DNA of 5,842 nt, taken from the NCBI GenBank assembly GCA_937889485.1, contig CALAPG010000369.1, forward strand, positions 1 to 5,842, written 5' to 3'. Below, in pieces: positions 4,690-5,842 of this stretch. The DNA is from an uncultured Moraxella sp. GTDB lineage: Bacteria > Pseudomonadota > Gammaproteobacteria > Pseudomonadales > Moraxellaceae. The translations under genes and the position numbers were made by a program. Under the pieces are notes generated by a model that had not been told where the DNA came from, made no database searches, and was given only the letters and a program-made list of their open reading frames with translations. Positions within the stretch are counted from its first letter, which is position 1, and every line of letters starts with the position of its first letter.

Positions 4690-5679
4690 ATGACCTCAAC
4701 GACCCCACCCTTGATTGAATTCAAACCTTCCAAACATGCCGACTTTATGCATTCGGCCAAAGTGCGCACGCCAAAATACAAGTTTTATGTCGAAGTAGGC
4801 GGCAACCCCTATCATCCAGCAATTGTATTAATTATGGGGCTTGGGGCACAAAGCTTGGTCTGGCCCAATGAGTTTTGCTATGCCTTAATCGAAGCGGGGT
4901 TTCGCGTTATTCGCTTTGATAACCGCGATATTGGCAAATCCAGTAAGCTTAAGCACAAAAAATTGACCCCCGCTCATGATTCGCCCATTTATAAAGCCAA
5001 ATTGCTGGGCAGATTCGGACTGGGTTTACCGCTTAAAAACCTGCAAACACCGTATGATTTGTACGACATGGCAGAAGATGCCTATCAACTGCTCAAAATG
5101 TTGGGCATCAAAAAATACTTTGTGATTGGTCAATCGATGGGCGGTATGATTGCGCAAATCATGGCGGTGCGTTATCCCCACCAAGTAGAAAAATTGGGAC
5201 TATTATCCACCAGTAACAATCGACCTTTTTCGCGCCCACCCGCCATTGAAGCCATCAAGGCCTTTACCCAACCACTACCCAAAAGCCAAGACGCTGACGC
5301 ATTGACCCAGCAGTTCGTGCAGACCATCAAGACCATCGCCAGCCCCGATTACTTTGATGAACAAGCGGCGCTTAGCAAAGCTAAAAAACTGTTTAAACGG
5401 CGTTTTTACCCAAAAGGTACGCAGCGGCAGTTACTGGCGATTTTGGCGACGGGGTCACTGGTCGATATTGACAAACAAATCTACCAGCCCACCCTCATCA
5501 TTCATGGCAAACAAGACAAACTCATTCCATTTAGTCATGCCTATTCGCTTGCCAAGCATATTGCGCACAGTCAATTGATACTCATTGATGAGCTTGGTCA
5601 CGATATGCCACTTGCGCTGATAGAACAACTGGCGAGCCAGTTTATCGCGCATTTTAGTTACAATGCGCAAATCAATTGA
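4690..5679 (+). CDS. Alpha/beta-fold hydrolase
   Basis: A 329-residue serine hydrolase of the alpha/beta fold, probably cytoplasmic since no signal peptide is visible. Strand and oxyanion region AIVLIMGLGAQ (44-54) is followed by FRVIRFDNRDIGKSS (71-85), then the nucleophile elbow GQSMGG with Ser149, the acid in HGKQDKLIP (Asp276) and the histidine in DELGHDMP (His304). All three triad residues are in family order and spacing. Insertions at about 88-125 and 175-250 probably form the lid. The FDNRD-IG-S pattern is common in esterase/lipase-like members (LipG or RdmC-type), but the substrate cannot be inferred. An in-frame TAA (4684-4686) just upstream fixes ATG 4690 as the first start; the ribosome site is poor. 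It follows ispB by 152 bases on the same strand, with no clear promoter of its own. Confidence 0.9.
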   Translation: MTSTTPPLIEFKPSKHADFMHSAKVRTPKYKFYVEVGGNPYHPAIVLIMGLGAQSLVWPNEFCYALIEAGFRVIRFDNRDIGKSSKLKHKKLTPAHDSPIYKAKLLGRFGLGLPLKNLQTPYDLYDMAEDAYQLLKMLGIKKYFVIGQSMGGMIAQIMAVRYPHQVEKLGLLSTSNNRPFSRPPAIEAIKAFTQPLPKSQDADALTQQFVQTIKTIASPDYFDEQAALSKAKKLFKRRFYPKGTQRQLLAILATGSLVDIDKQIYQPTLIIHGKQDKLIPFSHAYSLAKHIAHSQLILIDELGHDMPLALIEQLASQFIAHFSYNAQIN

Positions 5680-5681
5680 TT
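5670..5681. repeat. 12-base palindrome over the hydrolase stop
   Basis: AATCAATTGATT is a perfect palindrome that includes the hydrolase stop codon TGA (5677-5679). It lies between two convergent reading frames. It has no loop and is not a terminator; it may be coincidental. Confidence 0.3.
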
Positions 5682-5693
5682 GTGATGCGAAAA

Positions 5694-5787
5694 TTAACTC
5701 ATTGTGATGATAAGCATTTGCTCCCATTCAACCTTTAAATCGGCTGGGATTGGCAAATCTTTTTCAAAATAGTATTTAAAACTTGCC
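5694..5787 (-). pseudogene. 3' remnant of an unknown gene, apparently cut by the IS element
   Basis: The minus strand reads about 31 codons from the element boundary to a TAA at 5696-5694, including KYYFEKDLPIPADLKVEWEQ and ending MLIITMS. The composition is protein-like (charged and hydrophobic residues alternate, Pro-x-Pro, Trp), unlike the other short frames in the window. The stop lies 14 bases from the hydrolase stop, which is normal for convergent genes. Read upstream, the frame enters the element end and meets a stop at 5807-5805, so no start is available: the rest of the gene would have to lie beyond the element. I do not recognise the family. The alternative is a chance frame, since 31 codons is short. 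Confidence 0.4.
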
Positions 5788-5842
5788 TTGACTTCCTCCC
5801 CTCCTTAAAATGAGGGGATTCCTTCTGCAAGACGGTGAAGCC
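5768..5842 (-). ncRNA. Candidate 3' end of a TnpB omega RNA with its guide
   Basis: In IS200/IS605 elements with tnpB, the guide (omega) RNA covers the right end and continues into flanking DNA, which serves as the guide. Here the scaffold would end with the hairpin and GGAAGTCAA, and the first 20 guide bases would be GGCAAGTTTTAAATACTATT (5787-5768). This is inferred from known TnpB systems; the tnpB gene itself is not in view, and the element could be a non-coding derivative. Confidence 0.35.
5788..5842 (-). mobile_element. Right end of an IS200/IS605-type (TnpB-associated) element, cut by window edge
   Basis: The minus strand reads GAATCCCCTC, loop, GAGGGGAGGAAGTCAA. The stem is TCCCCTC (5824-side arm 5818-5812) with GAGGGGA (5803-5797), 7 bp around an 8-base loop, followed by GGAAGTCAA. 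This GAATCCCCTC-hairpin-GGGGAGGA-GTCAA pattern is typical of the right ends of IS200/IS605 and IS1341-type elements, whose ends are subterminal hairpins rather than inverted repeats. The orientation implies that a tnpB gene lies to the right, outside the window, on the minus strand. The terminus is placed after TCAA (5791-5788) by analogy with IS608; it may be off by a few bases. A minus-strand frame through the hairpin stays open from 5842 to 5735 (starting GFTVLQKESPHFKEG) and could be the TnpB C-terminus, but the frame cannot be settled here. Confidence 0.75.

Noticed and set aside
5455..5727. 90-codon minus-strand frame opposite the hydrolase 3' end
   Set aside because: It is antisense to the conserved acid and histidine motifs of the hydrolase and lacks recognisable domain features.

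Overview
The window reads as a chromosomal housekeeping stretch from a gammaproteobacterium of the Moraxellaceae (Moraxella/Faucicola/Psychrobacter/Acinetobacter side). This rests on the NuoB N-terminus, a NuoA with a long cytoplasmic tail that resembles (from memory) the Acinetobacter protein, and proteobacterial-type LolA, L21, L27 and IspB. Base composition looks moderately AT-rich by eye. Genus-level placement is an inference.

Layout from left to right. On the minus strand are the 5' part of nuoB (cut by the left edge) and nuoA, the head of the complex I operon; they are separated by 95 bases holding a hairpin followed by T-runs. A gene-poor region of about 500 bases (943-1444) carries candidate nuo control elements (a TATAAT box, an FNR/Anr-like box, paired repeats) and the lolA terminator. 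lolA (minus) follows, then a second gene-poor region (2120-2546), the terminator of the ribosomal protein pair, and rpmA and rplU (minus, transcribed rplU then rpmA). A divergent promoter region (3162-3484) separates rplU from ispB (plus). After ispB come nested inverted repeats and an alpha/beta hydrolase gene (plus). The last ~160 bases hold the apparent 3' tail of a minus-strand gene that stops 14 bases from the hydrolase stop, and then the right-end hairpin of an IS200/IS605-type (TnpB-associated) element that runs off the window edge.

How the genes fit together. IspB makes the polyprenyl tail of ubiquinone, the electron acceptor of the complex I to which NuoA and NuoB belong. LolA ferries lipoproteins across the periplasm. 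L21 and L27 are large-subunit ribosomal proteins. The rplU-rpmA / ispB divergent arrangement is the same as in E. coli. The hydrolase has an intact catalytic triad but no substrate that can be read from sequence.

Four start codons matter to a reader: nuoA (942), lolA (2119) and rplU (3161) start inside longer open frames, each at an ATG with a good Shine-Dalgarno; ispB (3485) has no alternative start nearby and carries an unusual N-terminal extension. No complete novel system is visible. The most interesting part is the right edge, where a TnpB-type element end abuts what looks like an interrupted gene.
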